Positions 15,785-25,176 are shown, counted from the stretch's first letter. The stretch is 64,000 bases of DNA from Mycobacterium sp. Aquia_213 (GCF_026625985.1 NZ_CP113116.1:2356001-2420000), one strand, 5' to 3'. Notes: generated from the letters alone by a model not told the origin. Numbers and translations are program-made.

Positions 15785-17820
15785 GTCGCGGCGAGGACGG
15801 CCGGACACGGCGGTCGCGACCGACGCGCGGCCCGCGGAAACCGCAGGGAGCCAAGGACGTCCGGCAACCGAGCCGCACACGCAAGCCGGAGAAAGCGCAA
15901 AAGGGCCGAGATGCGGAGGAAACCAAGGGATTCCGCAAGGCCAAGAAATCCGGGGATGCCGCGCTTGGTCATTCGGCACGCGAACGGCGCACCCGGCAGG
16001 CCGTCGAGGCGGGCACCCGCGGCGCCTCGTTCGTCTTCCGGCATCGCGCCGGCAACCTGGTGATCTTGGCGCTGACGCTGGTGGCAGCCGCACAGCTGTT
16101 CGTCCTGCAGGTGACCAACGCGCCGAAGCTGCGGGCTCAGGCCGCCGGCCAGCTCAAGGTCACCGACGTCTCGAAAGCCGTCCGCGGCAGCATCGTTGAC
16201 CGCAACAACCAGCAGCTGGCGTTCACCATCGAGTCGCGTGCCCTGACGTTTCAGCCGAAGAGGATCCGCCAGCAATTGGAAGAGGCCAAGAAGAAGAACC
16301 CGGCCGCTCCCGATCCGCAGGCTCGGCTGCGGGATATCGCCAAAGAGGTTTCCAGCCGGCTGAACAACAGGCCGGACTACGCGACGGTGCTGAAGAAGCT
16401 GCAAACCGAGGACAATTTCACCTATTTGGCGCGTGCCGTCGACCCGGCCGTCGCCAGCGCGATCTCGGACAAGTACCCCGAGGTCGGCTCCGAGCGGCAG
16501 GATCTGCGCCAATATCCGGGCGGATCGCTGGCGGCCAACATCGTCGGCGGTATCGACTGGGACGGTCACGGCCTGCTCGGACTCGAGGACAGCATGGACT
16601 CCGTGCTGTCCGGAACCGACGGTTCGGTCACCTACGACCGCGGCTCGGACGGCGTGGTCATTCCGGGCAGCTACCGCAACCGGCACAAGGCGGTCAACGG
16701 CTCGACCGTCCAGCTCACCATCGACGACGACATCCAGTTCTACGTGCAGCAGCAGGTCCAGCAGGCCAAGAATATGTCTGGGGCGCACAATGTTTCGGCC
16801 GTCGTCCTGGATGCCAAGACCGGTGATGTGCTGGCCATGGCCAACGACAACACCTTCGACCCGTCCCAGGACATCGGACGTCAGGGAGACCGGCAACTGG
16901 GCAACCTCTCGGTCTCCTCGCCGTTCGAGCCGGGCTCGGTGAACAAGATCGTCACCGCTTCCTCGGTCATCGAATACGGCCTGTCGAATCCCGACGAGGT
17001 GCTCCAGGTCCCGGGCTCCATCAACATGGGCGGTGTCAACATCCACGACGCGTGGGACCACGGCGTGATGCCGTACACCACCACCGGCGTGTTCGGGAAG
17101 TCGTCCAACGTCGGAACGCTGATGCTGGCCCAACGTGTTGGCCCGGAACGCTATTACGACATGGTCCGCAAGTTCGGGCTGGGGCAGCGCACCAACGTCG
17201 GACTGCCCGGTGAGAGCGCCGGGCTGGTGCCGCCGATCGACCAGTGGTCGGGCAGCACGTTCTCCAACCTGCCTATCGGCCAAGGTCTTTCGATGACCCT
17301 GCTGCAGATGACGGACATGTACCAGACGATCGCCAACGACGGGGTGCGGATACCGCCGCGAATCATCAAGGCCACCATCGCTTCCGACGGCACCCGGACC
17401 GAAGAAGCGCGCCCGGAAGGTGTTCGGGTGGTTTCGCCGCAGACCGCGCAGACCGTGCGGCAGATGCTGCGCGCTGTCGTGCAACACGACCCGATGGGTT
17501 ACCAGCAGGGCACCGGACCCGCGGCCGCGGTGCCCGGCTACCAGATGGCCGGCAAGACCGGTACCGCTCAGCAAATCAACCCGGGCTGCGGCTGCTACTT
17601 CGACAACGTGTACTGGATCACCTTCGCCGGGATGGCCACGGTCGACAACCCGCGCTACGTGATCGGGATCATGATGGACAACCCGGAGCGCAACGCGGAC
17701 GGAACGCCCGGCCACTCGGCGGCCCCGCTGTTCCACAACATCGCCGGCTGGCTGATGCAGCGGGAGAACGTCCCGCTGTCACCCGACCCGGGGCCGCCGC
17801 TGCTCCTGCAGGCGACCTAG
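15781..17820 (+). CDS. pbpB: Septal peptidoglycan transpeptidase PbpB (FtsI, class B PBP)
   Basis: This 679-residue class B penicillin-binding protein starts at GTG 15781, overlapping the previous stop (GTGA). A basic cytoplasmic tail of about 80 residues precedes one transmembrane helix (GNLVILALTLVAAAQLFVL). The PBP dimerisation domain follows (IVDRNNQQLAF onward). The transpeptidase domain has the SxxK motif SVNK with Ser386 as nucleophile, SSN as the second motif, and KTG in MAGKTGTAQQ as the third. It cross-links septal peptidoglycan together with FtsW. Ser386 matches the numbering in M. tuberculosis PbpB. The gene ends the first dcw segment; the following islet runs in the opposite direction. 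Confidence 0.96.
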   Translation: MSRGEDGRTRRSRPTRGPRKPQGAKDVRQPSRTRKPEKAQKGRDAEETKGFRKAKKSGDAALGHSARERRTRQAVEAGTRGASFVFRHRAGNLVILALTLVAAAQLFVLQVTNAPKLRAQAAGQLKVTDVSKAVRGSIVDRNNQQLAFTIESRALTFQPKRIRQQLEEAKKKNPAAPDPQARLRDIAKEVSSRLNNRPDYATVLKKLQTEDNFTYLARAVDPAVASAISDKYPEVGSERQDLRQYPGGSLAANIVGGIDWDGHGLLGLEDSMDSVLSGTDGSVTYDRGSDGVVIPGSYRNRHKAVNGSTVQLTIDDDIQFYVQQQVQQAKNMSGAHNVSAVVLDAKTGDVLAMANDNTFDPSQDIGRQGDRQLGNLSVSSPFEPGSVNKIVTASSVIEYGLSNPDEVLQVPGSINMGGVNIHDAWDHGVMPYTTTGVFGKSSNVGTLMLAQRVGPERYYDMVRKFGLGQRTNVGLPGESAGLVPPIDQWSGSTFSNLPIGQGLSMTLLQMTDMYQTIANDGVRIPPRIIKATIASDGTRTEEARPEGVRVVSPQTAQTVRQMLRAVVQHDPMGYQQGTGPAAAVPGYQMAGKTGTAQQINPGCGCYFDNVYWITFAGMATVDNPRYVIGIMMDNPERNADGTPGHSAAPLFHNIAGWLMQRENVPLSPDPGPPLLLQAT

Positions 17821-17852
17821 CCGCGGCGACATGACACCAGACGCTCGTCTGC

Positions 17853-18686
17853 TCAGCGTGACGGGTGTTTTCCCGGCGCGTCGATGATCGGCCAGGCGAT
17901 TTCGGTGCGCCATTCGGTGGCGTCGGTGCTGTGGCTGTGGTCTCGGTGGTAGTACTCGCGTAGTTGCCAGCCGACGGTGAGTTCGTGCTCGGCGATGTAG
18001 GAACCCAACTGCGCATAGGCCAGGTCGATATCGTCGTGCGATCCGTGATGCGTGGTCACCGCCACCTCGGCCGCGGGGATAACCAGGGGTTTGATCTTGC
18101 CCAGTTCGCGCGGTGTGGTGACTGGGAGGTAGACGATGGCTTCGCCGGGTTCGTGCTGAAACAGGCATTCGTCATAAAGGCCGCCGGCCGGCCCGGTGAC
18201 GTGGATGCGGTTCTCATCGACCGCGGCACGCAATTCGTAAAGGGCGTCGCGCCACCAGCTTTCGATATCCGAAGGGTCGCGGATGTCGGCGGTGATGGCC
18301 AGCGCTGGGTAACTTGATTCGGCCCGCCGACGCACCGGGTCTGGGCCGGGCGCGCTGTCGAGCAAGGTGCGCAGCGAATGCACGGCGGCCTGCGTCTTGA
18401 CGAGCTCGGCCTCGAGCCGATCGATGTGAGCGGCGATCAAGGAGTCGCGCTCGCTTGTGGCGCGCGCGGCGATGACGGCGCGGACGTCGGCGACGGGCAT
18501 TTGCAGATCGCGCAGCCGACGAATCAGCTGCGCGGTCGGGAGTTGTTCCAGGGCGTAATACCGATAGCCGGTGTGCGGGTCGACCTCGGCCGGTTCCAGC
18601 AGTCCGACCTGGTGGTAGTGCCGGAGCGTCTTGACACTCAGGTGGGTCATCGTGGCGAAGCGTCCGACGCTGACGGTTCCGGTCAT
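17853..18686 (-). CDS. MerR family regulator with GyrI-like effector domain
   Basis: This 277-residue protein has an N-terminal MerR winged HTH (VGRFATMTHLSVKTLRHYHQ, then DPHTGYRYYALEQL), a coiled-coil linker (about 78-115, RDSLIAAHIDRLEAELVKTQ), and a C-terminal effector-binding domain of the GyrI/BmrR type (about 125-270) with GEAIVYLPV and GSHDDIDLAYAQL. Such regulators bind hydrophobic drugs and distort DNA to activate promoters. ATG 18686 is four bases after the end of the SnoaL-like gene, so the two are cotranscribed. The ligand is unknown. It belongs to the accessory islet. Confidence 0.88.
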   Translation of the reverse strand: MTGTVSVGRFATMTHLSVKTLRHYHQVGLLEPAEVDPHTGYRYYALEQLPTAQLIRRLRDLQMPVADVRAVIAARATSERDSLIAAHIDRLEAELVKTQAAVHSLRTLLDSAPGPDPVRRRAESSYPALAITADIRDPSDIESWWRDALYELRAAVDENRIHVTGPAGGLYDECLFQHEPGEAIVYLPVTTPRELGKIKPLVIPAAEVAVTTHHGSHDDIDLAYAQLGSYIAEHELTVGWQLREYYHRDHSHSTDATEWRTEIAWPIIDAPGKHPSR

Positions 18687-18690
18687 GACG

Positions 18691-19056
18691 TCAGTACTGG
18701 GGCGCGGTGTTATTCACGATGAACAAAGTAGCGATCTTGCCGTCGCGGACCCTGATGTAGTTGGTCATGATCAGCGGGTCGGGTAGCCCCGTTTTGTCGT
18801 AGTCACCTTCGTAGCGGCACCGCACGCACCACATGCCGGCATTGTCGACCGCCTCCACGGGCTCCACTGTGACGTGGGCGCCGGTCAACTCTTTGGCCAC
18901 GAAAGCCCGGATGCGCTGGCGTCCCCAGAACTCCCGCGCATCGTCATTGACGAGGGCATCGTCGGCGAAGGTTTCCATAATGGCGTCCACGTCGAAGCTG
19001 TTGATCGCTGCGATATGCGAGGCGATCACCGGGTCTAGCGCCGGCTGTGTAGTCAT
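18691..19056 (-). CDS. SnoaL-like (NTF2 fold) protein
   Basis: This 121-residue protein starts at ATG 19056 with AGGAGAG upstream. The motif FDVDAIMETFADDALVNDDAREFWGRQRI and the conserved VEPVEA, WCVRCRYEGDYD and NYIRVRDGKIATLFIVN segments mark a SnoaL-like NTF2-fold domain, a cone-shaped cup found in small isomerases, hydrolases and proteins of unknown role. It is first in a two-gene unit with the MerR regulator and may be the enzyme or binding protein that the regulator serves. The precise activity cannot be inferred. Confidence 0.8.
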   Translation of the reverse strand: MTTQPALDPVIASHIAAINSFDVDAIMETFADDALVNDDAREFWGRQRIRAFVAKELTGAHVTVEPVEAVDNAGMWCVRCRYEGDYDKTGLPDPLIMTNYIRVRDGKIATLFIVNNTAPQY

Positions 19057-19129
19057 GATGCTCTCCTAGATCGTTGTCGATTTCGAATGACTGACAGCGA
19101 CAACCGTCTGCTCTCCCCCCACGGGAGGG

Positions 19130-20227
19130 TCAAGCCGGGCGCAAGCCGCGGTTGCGCGCGTCGATCTGTTCCTGCGTGGCCGGCACCAGGCGGTCACCGC
19201 CGGGCGCCGCCGTCGCCTGGGAGCGGACCGCGTGGGGCCGCTGCTCGTGCTCGTATTGCTGGAATGCCGCGGGGATGTCGCCGGGATGGTCACGCAGGGC
19301 CTGGGCGAGAAACCATGCGCCGGTCAGGGCCAGCGCGGTGCCGCGGCCGGAAAGCGGTGAGGCGCAGTGCGCGGCGTCGCCGACGAGGACGACGCGGCCG
19401 CGGTGCCAGTTGGGCATGTGAATCTGGCTCACCGAGTCGAAGTAGAGCTCCGGATCGCGCTGGGCGGCGTCGACCAGTTCGGGGACCCGCCACTCGTGGT
19501 GGCCGGCGAAGGCGGCGGTGAGAATGCGCTTCTGCGCGGTGAGGTCGTGGTAGTCGTACTCGATCCAGGGCGACCGAAACAGCAAGACCGCCAACGCTTT
19601 ATCGGCATAGGCGGCGATGCCGGCCAGGTGATCGGGGAAGTTGTACATCGGGTTGATGCGCCCGGATGGAACGTAATCGGGCAGGTCGGCCAGTGCGGTG
19701 TAGAACCCGAGGTGGTGCAGAAACTGTTGCTCGGGCCCGAACGTGAGCCGCCGGGCGGCCGAATGCATGCCGTCGGCTCCCACGAGCAGGTCGTAGCGGT
19801 CGGCGCCACCCGAGTTGAAGCGGACGTCGACGCCGCGATCGTCGTCGTCGATCGCCGCGACGGACTCGCCGAACCGCAGCTCGACGGATGGCCCGAGGTG
19901 GTTGTGCAGGATGTTGGTGAGGTCTTCGCGGGGGATCTCGATGTCGTCGGGGGAGTCACCGAAGTCTTCGGGCATTTCGGCGACCACGGCACCGGATGCG
20001 TCGACGAACTGCACGCGTTCGGTCATGTCGATGCGGCGGTCGCGGATCTGGCCCAGCACGCCCATCTTGTCGGCCACGGCGATCGAGTCACCGCGAATGT
20101 CGATGGGCGAGCCGTTGACCCGCAGATGGTCGGCGCGTTCGACGATGGTCACATCGTGGCCGTCGGCACCGAGATCGATCCCCACGCTGAGACCCGCGAC
20201 ACCGCCGCCGGAGACGAGAATGCGCAT
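19130..20227 (-). CDS. FAD-dependent monooxygenase (aromatic hydroxylase type)
   Basis: This 365-residue group A flavoprotein monooxygenase starts at ATG 20227 behind GGAGGAG. The N-terminal FAD motif is ILVSGGGVAGLSVGIDL; DLLVGADGMHSAARRL is the middle DG motif; and RVVLVGDAAHCASPLSGRGT is the GD motif that contacts FAD ribose. The PHBH/TetX-like fold hydroxylates aromatic or polycyclic compounds with NAD(P)H and oxygen. It is divergent from a TetR gene across 72 bases that hold a palindrome, a standard arrangement for substrate-induced expression. The substrate is unknown; detoxification of an aromatic compound or drug is a reasonable guess. Confidence 0.88.
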   Translation of the reverse strand: MRILVSGGGVAGLSVGIDLGADGHDVTIVERADHLRVNGSPIDIRGDSIAVADKMGVLGQIRDRRIDMTERVQFVDASGAVVAEMPEDFGDSPDDIEIPREDLTNILHNHLGPSVELRFGESVAAIDDDDRGVDVRFNSGGADRYDLLVGADGMHSAARRLTFGPEQQFLHHLGFYTALADLPDYVPSGRINPMYNFPDHLAGIAAYADKALAVLLFRSPWIEYDYHDLTAQKRILTAAFAGHHEWRVPELVDAAQRDPELYFDSVSQIHMPNWHRGRVVLVGDAAHCASPLSGRGTALALTGAWFLAQALRDHPGDIPAAFQQYEHEQRPHAVRSQATAAPGGDRLVPATQEQIDARNRGLRPA

Positions 20228-20251
20228 CGGAATAGCTCCTCCCAAATTTAA

Positions 20252-20266
20252 GATACGGTCTGTATC
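20252..20266. promoter_or_regulatory. TetR operator candidate between monooxygenase and TetR genes
   Basis: GATAC-GGTCT-GTATC is a perfect 5-5-5 inverted repeat. It is 25 bases from the monooxygenase start and 34 bases from the TetR start. It is centred in the divergent promoter region, where one repressor could control both genes. Confidence 0.65.
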
Positions 20267-20299
20267 CTAGAAACATAGGTCTCAGCGTTAGGAAACGCA

Positions 20300-20914
20300 A
20301 TGTCTCTTAACCGCGGTGTTGCGCCGCAGCGTCGGCGCGGGCGGGCATTGGAAGAGGCGCTGCTGGCCGCCGCGTGGGAGGAGCTGACCGAACGCGGCTA
20401 CGACGACTTCACCATCGACGCCGCGGCCGCGCGGGCCGGCACCAGTCGTGCGGTCCTGTACCGGCGGTGGTCCAGCAAGCAGGAGCTGGTGCTGGCCACC
20501 TTGGCCCACGCGGCGGGCAAAGATGTGGTGGTCGCCCCCGACACCGGGAGCCTGCGTGGCGACGTGATCGGCCTGCTGCAGCAGGCCAACAAGGTCAGGA
20601 TCGGATTGGCCGCCCAGGTGTTCATCCAGCTCGGTAGCCTCTACCGCGAAACCGGCACCAGCCTGGCCGATCTCAGTGCCTACGTCCAGGGTGGCCGGGA
20701 CACCGCGATGGAGCAGGCCATCCAGCGCGCCGTCGATCGCGGCGAGATCGAGCGCGAACGCGTGACCGAACGTATCGGACGTCTACCCGCGGACCTGTGG
20801 CGTCACGAAATCCTGACGACGCTGCAACCGCTGCGCGACGATGCCATCGAAGAGATCGTCGACACCATCTTTTTGCCCCTGCTGGGCGTGCGGACGCCCA
20901 AATCGCAGCCTTGA
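20300..20914 (+). CDS. TetR family transcriptional regulator
   Basis: This 204-residue protein starts at ATG 20300 behind AGGAAA. The HTH is typical: LEEALLAAAWEELTERGYDDFTID then AAARAGTSRAVLYRRWSSKQELV. The C-terminal half resembles the TetR_C-type domain with LRGDVIGLLQQ and LADLSAYVQGGRDTAMEQAI. It probably represses the divergent FAD monooxygenase and itself through the GATAC palindrome. It is the last gene of the accessory islet before murE, on the same strand; the 109-base gap to murE holds no other gene. Confidence 0.88.
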   Translation: MSLNRGVAPQRRRGRALEEALLAAAWEELTERGYDDFTIDAAAARAGTSRAVLYRRWSSKQELVLATLAHAAGKDVVVAPDTGSLRGDVIGLLQQANKVRIGLAAQVFIQLGSLYRETGTSLADLSAYVQGGRDTAMEQAIQRAVDRGEIERERVTERIGRLPADLWRHEILTTLQPLRDDAIEEIVDTIFLPLLGVRTPKSQP

Positions 20915-21023
20915 CGTAACGCGCCTGTGCAGCGCGTGCGTGCCTCCGGCCCGGGTGCGTCTCGATAGGGTGTCATGGCTGATCATGGCGATCGCGCGGC
21001 GTCCCAGGGAGGTGTGACCGGAA

Positions 21024-22568
21024 GTGCAGGAGTCCACTGAGCTGCGCCCCCGCCGGGGTGCGGGTGTGCGACTGCCGGCGCTGGCGGCTCAGGTGGGCGC
21101 GGTGCTGGCCGATGGCGGCGCCGTTCCGGACGTGCCGATCACCGGCGTGACGTTGCGTGCCCAGGACGTGTTGCCCGGTGACCTGTTTGCCGGACTGCCC
21201 GGTTCGGCGACGCACGGCGCCCGCTACGCCGGCGACGCGATCGGGCGTGGCGCCGTTGCGGTGCTCACCGATGCCGCCGGGGTTGCCGAGATCGGCGCCC
21301 CCGCCGTGCCGACTCTGGTGCACCCCGCGCCGCGCGGCGTGCTCGGCGGGCTGGCGGCCACGGTGTACGGAAACCCGTCCGACCGCGTGACGGTGATCGG
21401 CATCACCGGCACCTCCGGAAAAACCACCACCACCTATCTGGTCGAGTCGGGTCTGCGCGCCGGCGGCCACACCGCGGGGCTGATCGGCACGATCGGCATC
21501 CGCATCGACGGCGCCGACATCCCCAGCGCCCTGACCACTCCCGAGGCCCCGGCGCTGCAAGCGATGCTGGCCGCGATGGCCGAGCGTGGGGTGGACACCG
21601 TCGTGATGGAGGTGTCCAGTCACGCGCTGACGCTGGGTCGCGTCGACGGAACCCGTTTCGCCGTAGGCGGATTCACCAACCTGTCCCGCGACCACCTGGA
21701 CTTTCACCCCACCATGGCCGACTACTTCGACGCCAAAGCGCTGCTGTTCGACCCGGCCTCGCCGCTGCGCGCGGATAAGGCCGTGGTGTGCGTCGACGAC
21801 GACGCCGGGCGCGCGATGGCCGACCGGGCCACGGACCCGATCACGGTCAGCGCCACCGGCCAACCGGCGCACTGGCGCGCGACCGACATCGGGCCGCTCG
21901 GGTCCGGGCTGGGGGCCGGGCAAGAGTTCACCGCCGTGGACCCCGCCGGGGGGCGACACCGGATCGGCATTCGGCTGACGGGTGCCTACAACATCGCGAA
22001 TTGCCTTGTGGCACTGGCGATTCTCGACGCCGTTGGCGTCTCCCCGGAGCAGGCGGCAGCCGGGCTGCGCGACACCCGTGTTCCGGGCCGGTTGGAAGAA
22101 ATCGACCGCGGCCAGGATTTCCTCGCCCTCGTCGACTACGCGCACAAGCCCGGCGCATTGCGCGCGGTGTTGACCACCCTGCTGCAGCCGGGTCGGCGGC
22201 TGGCGGTGGTATTCGGCGCCGGCGGCGACCGCGACCCGGGCAAGCGGCGGCCGATGGGCGCCGTCGCCGCCGAGCTGGCCGACGTGGTCGTCGTCACCGA
22301 CGACAACCCGCGCAGCGAGGACCCCGCGGCGATCCGCCGCGAGATCATGGCAGGCGCAGCCGAAGCCGGGTCCACGGCGCAGCTGGTCGAGATCGGCGAC
22401 CGGCGCGAGGCGATCAGGCATGCCGTCGACTGGGCCGGTCCCGGCGACGTGGTGCTGATCGCCGGCAAGGGCCACGAAACCGGGCAGCGCACCGGCGATG
22501 TGGTCCGCCCGTTCGACGACCGGGTGGAGCTGGCCGCCGCTCTGGATGACCTCAAGGCACGCCGATGA
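21024..22568 (+). CDS. murE: UDP-MurNAc-tripeptide synthetase MurE
   Basis: This 514-residue Mur ligase adds meso-diaminopimelate to UDP-MurNAc-L-Ala-D-Glu in the cytoplasm. The ATP loop is GITGTSGKTTTTYL. The central domain has MEVSSHALTLGRV and LSRDHLDFH. The DNPR motif (about 427-430) in DDNPRSEDP marks meso-DAP specificity. GTG 21024 is used; the N-terminus is about 20 residues shorter than the annotated M. tuberculosis protein. GGGAGG lies at 21006-21011, just before an out-of-frame GTG at 21013, and GGAAG lies only three bases before GTG 21024. It opens the overlapping murE-ftsQ run and follows an islet, so it needs its own promoter in 20915-21023; no clear one is visible. Confidence 0.95.
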   Translation: MQESTELRPRRGAGVRLPALAAQVGAVLADGGAVPDVPITGVTLRAQDVLPGDLFAGLPGSATHGARYAGDAIGRGAVAVLTDAAGVAEIGAPAVPTLVHPAPRGVLGGLAATVYGNPSDRVTVIGITGTSGKTTTTYLVESGLRAGGHTAGLIGTIGIRIDGADIPSALTTPEAPALQAMLAAMAERGVDTVVMEVSSHALTLGRVDGTRFAVGGFTNLSRDHLDFHPTMADYFDAKALLFDPASPLRADKAVVCVDDDAGRAMADRATDPITVSATGQPAHWRATDIGPLGSGLGAGQEFTAVDPAGGRHRIGIRLTGAYNIANCLVALAILDAVGVSPEQAAAGLRDTRVPGRLEEIDRGQDFLALVDYAHKPGALRAVLTTLLQPGRRLAVVFGAGGDRDPGKRRPMGAVAAELADVVVVTDDNPRSEDPAAIRREIMAGAAEAGSTAQLVEIGDRREAIRHAVDWAGPGDVVLIAGKGHETGQRTGDVVRPFDDRVELAAALDDLKARR

Positions 22569-24100
22569 TCGACCTGACCGTCGCGCAGATCGCCGAGATC
22601 GTCGGCGGCACCCTGGCCGACATCTCGCCGCAGGACGCCGCCGAGCTCCGCGTCACGGGGACAGTCGAATTCGACTCCCGGGCCGTCGGCCCCGGCGGGC
22701 TGTTCCTGGCGTTGCCGGGCGCGCGCTCGGACGGACACGACCACGCGGCCTCGGCGGCCGAGGCCGGTGCGGTGGCGGTGCTGGCCGCGCGGCCGGTCGG
22801 GGTACCCGCCATCGTCGTCACGCCCGAAGGTGCTTCCGGATCGCGGGCCGGGGTGCTCGAGCACGACCCCGACGGCTCGGGTGCGGCGGTGCTGAACGCG
22901 CTGGCCAAACTGGCGAAGGTGGTGGCCGAGGAGCTGGTGGCCGGCGGGCTGACCATCATCGGGATCACCGGCTCGTCGGGGAAGACGTCGACCAAGGACC
23001 TGGTGGCCGCGGTGCTCGAACCACTCGGCGAGGTGGTCGCCCCGCCGGGATCGTTCAACAACGAGCTGGGTCATCCCTGGACGGTGCTGCGCGCGACGCG
23101 GCACACCGACTACCTGGTTTTGGAGATGTCGGCACGCCATCCGGGCAATATCGCGGCGCTGGCGCAGATCGCCCCGCCCGCGATCGGCGTGGTGCTCAAC
23201 GTGGGCACCGCGCACCTTGGTGAGTTCGGCTCGCGAGAGGCGATTGCACGCACCAAATCAGAACTGCCACAAGCTGTTCCGTCGTCCGGGGTGGTCATCC
23301 TCAACGTCGACGACGCGTCCGTGGCGGCGATGGCGCACGTCAGCTCGGGATGGGTGGTTCGGGTCAGCCGGGACAGCCACACCGATTCGGGCCCCAGCGA
23401 CGTCTGGGCCGAGGGCGTGTCGCTGGACGAATTGGCCAGGCCGCGCTTTACCCTGCACGCGATGGACGCGCGCGGCGCTCTGGAGGTCGAGGTGCAACTC
23501 GGCGTATACGGCGAACACCAGGTCACCAACGCGCTGTGCGCCAGCGCGGTCGCGCTGCAGTGCGGCGCGAGTGCCGAGCAGATCGCCACATCGCTGGCCG
23601 CGGCCGGCCCGGTGTCGCGGCACCGCATGCAGGTGACCACCCGCGCCGACGGGGTGACCGTCATCGACGACGCCTACAACGCCAACCCCGACTCGATGCG
23701 GGCGGGACTGCAGGCGCTGGCTCAGATCGCGCGCGGCGGCCAGACACCACGGCGCAGCTGGGCGGTGCTGGGCGAGATGGCGGAGCTGGGTGAGGACGCG
23801 ATAACCGAGCACGATGGCATCGGCCGGCTGGCGGTGCGCTTAGATGTGTCTCGACTTGTTGTCGTGGGAACTGGGAGGTCGGTAACCGCCATGCACCACG
23901 CTGCGGTCATGGAGGGCTCGTGGGATGCCGAGGCCGTGCAGGTGGCCGACGCCGACGCCGCCCTGGAGTTGCTGCGGGCCCAACTGGAACCCGACGACGT
24001 GGTGCTGGTGAAGGCGTCGAACGCCGCCGGACTCGGTGCGCTGGCCGAGGCGCTGGCCACTGCGGGTCCAGCAGGCACTGCGGGCGAGGCTCGCCCGTGA
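22565..24100 (+). CDS. murF: UDP-MurNAc-tripeptide:D-Ala-D-Ala ligase MurF
   Basis: This 511-residue ligase adds D-Ala-D-Ala to make UDP-MurNAc-pentapeptide. The ATP loop is GITGSSGKTSTKDLVAAVL; LEMSARHPGNI and VLNVGTAHLGEFGSREAIA are the central catalytic segments; DDAYNANPDSMRAGL is the C-terminal domain hallmark of MurF. ATGA overlaps the murE stop, so translation is probably coupled, and the murX GTGA overlaps its own stop. Confidence 0.95.
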   Translation: MIDLTVAQIAEIVGGTLADISPQDAAELRVTGTVEFDSRAVGPGGLFLALPGARSDGHDHAASAAEAGAVAVLAARPVGVPAIVVTPEGASGSRAGVLEHDPDGSGAAVLNALAKLAKVVAEELVAGGLTIIGITGSSGKTSTKDLVAAVLEPLGEVVAPPGSFNNELGHPWTVLRATRHTDYLVLEMSARHPGNIAALAQIAPPAIGVVLNVGTAHLGEFGSREAIARTKSELPQAVPSSGVVILNVDDASVAAMAHVSSGWVVRVSRDSHTDSGPSDVWAEGVSLDELARPRFTLHAMDARGALEVEVQLGVYGEHQVTNALCASAVALQCGASAEQIATSLAAAGPVSRHRMQVTTRADGVTVIDDAYNANPDSMRAGLQALAQIARGGQTPRRSWAVLGEMAELGEDAITEHDGIGRLAVRLDVSRLVVVGTGRSVTAMHHAAVMEGSWDAEAVQVADADAALELLRAQLEPDDVVLVKASNAAGLGALAEALATAGPAGTAGEARP

Positions 24101-25176
24101 GACAGATTCTGGTCGCCGTCGCGATCGCCCTGACCGTGTCGATTCTGCTGACCCCGGCGCTGATCCGGCTGTTCACCAAGCAGGGATTCGGTCACCAGAT
24201 TCGTGAGGACGGCCCGCCGAGCCACCACACCAAACGCGGCACCCCGTCGATGGGGGGCGTGGCGATCGTGGCGGGTATCTGGGCCGGCTACCTGGGCACC
24301 CACCTCGCCGGGCTGGCTTTCGACGGCGAGGGGGTCTCCGCGTCGGGTCTGCTGGTGCTGGGCCTGGCGACCGTGCTGGGCGGCGTCGGCTTCCTGGACG
24401 ACCTGATCAAGATCCGCAGGTCACGCAACCTGGGGCTGAACAAGACGGCCAAGACGGTCGGGCAGATCCTGGCCGCGGTGCTGTTCGGGGTGCTGGTCCT
24501 GCAATTCCACAATGCCAACGGCTTGACGCCGGCCAGCGCGGACCTGTCGTACGTGCGTGAAATCGCCACCGTCACACTGGCTCCCGGGCTGTTCGTGTTG
24601 TTCTGCGTGCTCGTCGTCAGCGCCTGGTCCAACGCCGTCAACTTCACCGACGGTCTCGACGGGCTGGCCGCGGGCTGCATGGCTATGGTCACCGGTGCCT
24701 ACGTGTTGATCACCTTCTGGCAGTACCGCAACGCGTGCGCCACCGCGCCGGGCCTGGGCTGCTACAACGTGCGCGACCCGCTGGACCTGGCCCTGGTCGC
24801 CGCCGCGACCGCGGGCGCGTGCATCGGCTTTTTATGGTGGAATGCCGCGCCCGCCAAGATCTTCATGGGCGACACCGGTTCGTTGGCGCTGGGTGGCATC
24901 ATCGCGGGGCTGTCCGTCGCCAGCCGCACCGAGTTGCTCGCGGTGGTGCTGGGTTCGCTGTTCGTCGCCGAGGTCGTCTCGGTGGTGCTGCAGATCCTGA
25001 CCTTCCGGACCACCGGGCGCCGGGTGTTCCGGATGGCGCCTTTCCACCACCATTTCGAGTTGAGCGGCTGGGCCGAAACGACGGTGATCATCCGCTTCTG
25101 GCTGCTCACCGCGATCGCGTGCGGCCTGGGCGTGGCGCTGTTCTACGGTGAATGGCTCGCCACGGTCGGCGCGTGA
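24097..25176 (+). CDS. murX: Phospho-MurNAc-pentapeptide translocase MurX (MraY)
   Basis: This 359-residue protein with about ten transmembrane helices transfers phospho-MurNAc-pentapeptide to decaprenyl phosphate, making lipid I on the inner membrane face. Family motifs are present: SHHTKRGTPSMGG near the start, FLDDLIKI with the Asp pair, NFTDGLDGLAAG, KIFMGDTGSLALG, and the histidine-rich PFHHHFELSG. GTG 24097 overlaps the murF stop (GTGA). This enzyme is the target of several nucleoside antibiotics. Confidence 0.96.
   Translation: MRQILVAVAIALTVSILLTPALIRLFTKQGFGHQIREDGPPSHHTKRGTPSMGGVAIVAGIWAGYLGTHLAGLAFDGEGVSASGLLVLGLATVLGGVGFLDDLIKIRRSRNLGLNKTAKTVGQILAAVLFGVLVLQFHNANGLTPASADLSYVREIATVTLAPGLFVLFCVLVVSAWSNAVNFTDGLDGLAAGCMAMVTGAYVLITFWQYRNACATAPGLGCYNVRDPLDLALVAAATAGACIGFLWWNAAPAKIFMGDTGSLALGGIIAGLSVASRTELLAVVLGSLFVAEVVSVVLQILTFRTTGRRVFRMAPFHHHFELSGWAETTVIIRFWLLTAIACGLGVALFYGEWLATVGA

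Noticed and set aside
15058..17736. Very long minus-strand open frame (about 890 codons) opposite pbpB
   Set aside because: It is the antisense shadow of pbpB and the FtsL-like gene, with no recognisable domain and composition typical of GC-rich antisense frames. Similar shadows opposite metH (55547-58009) were also dropped.
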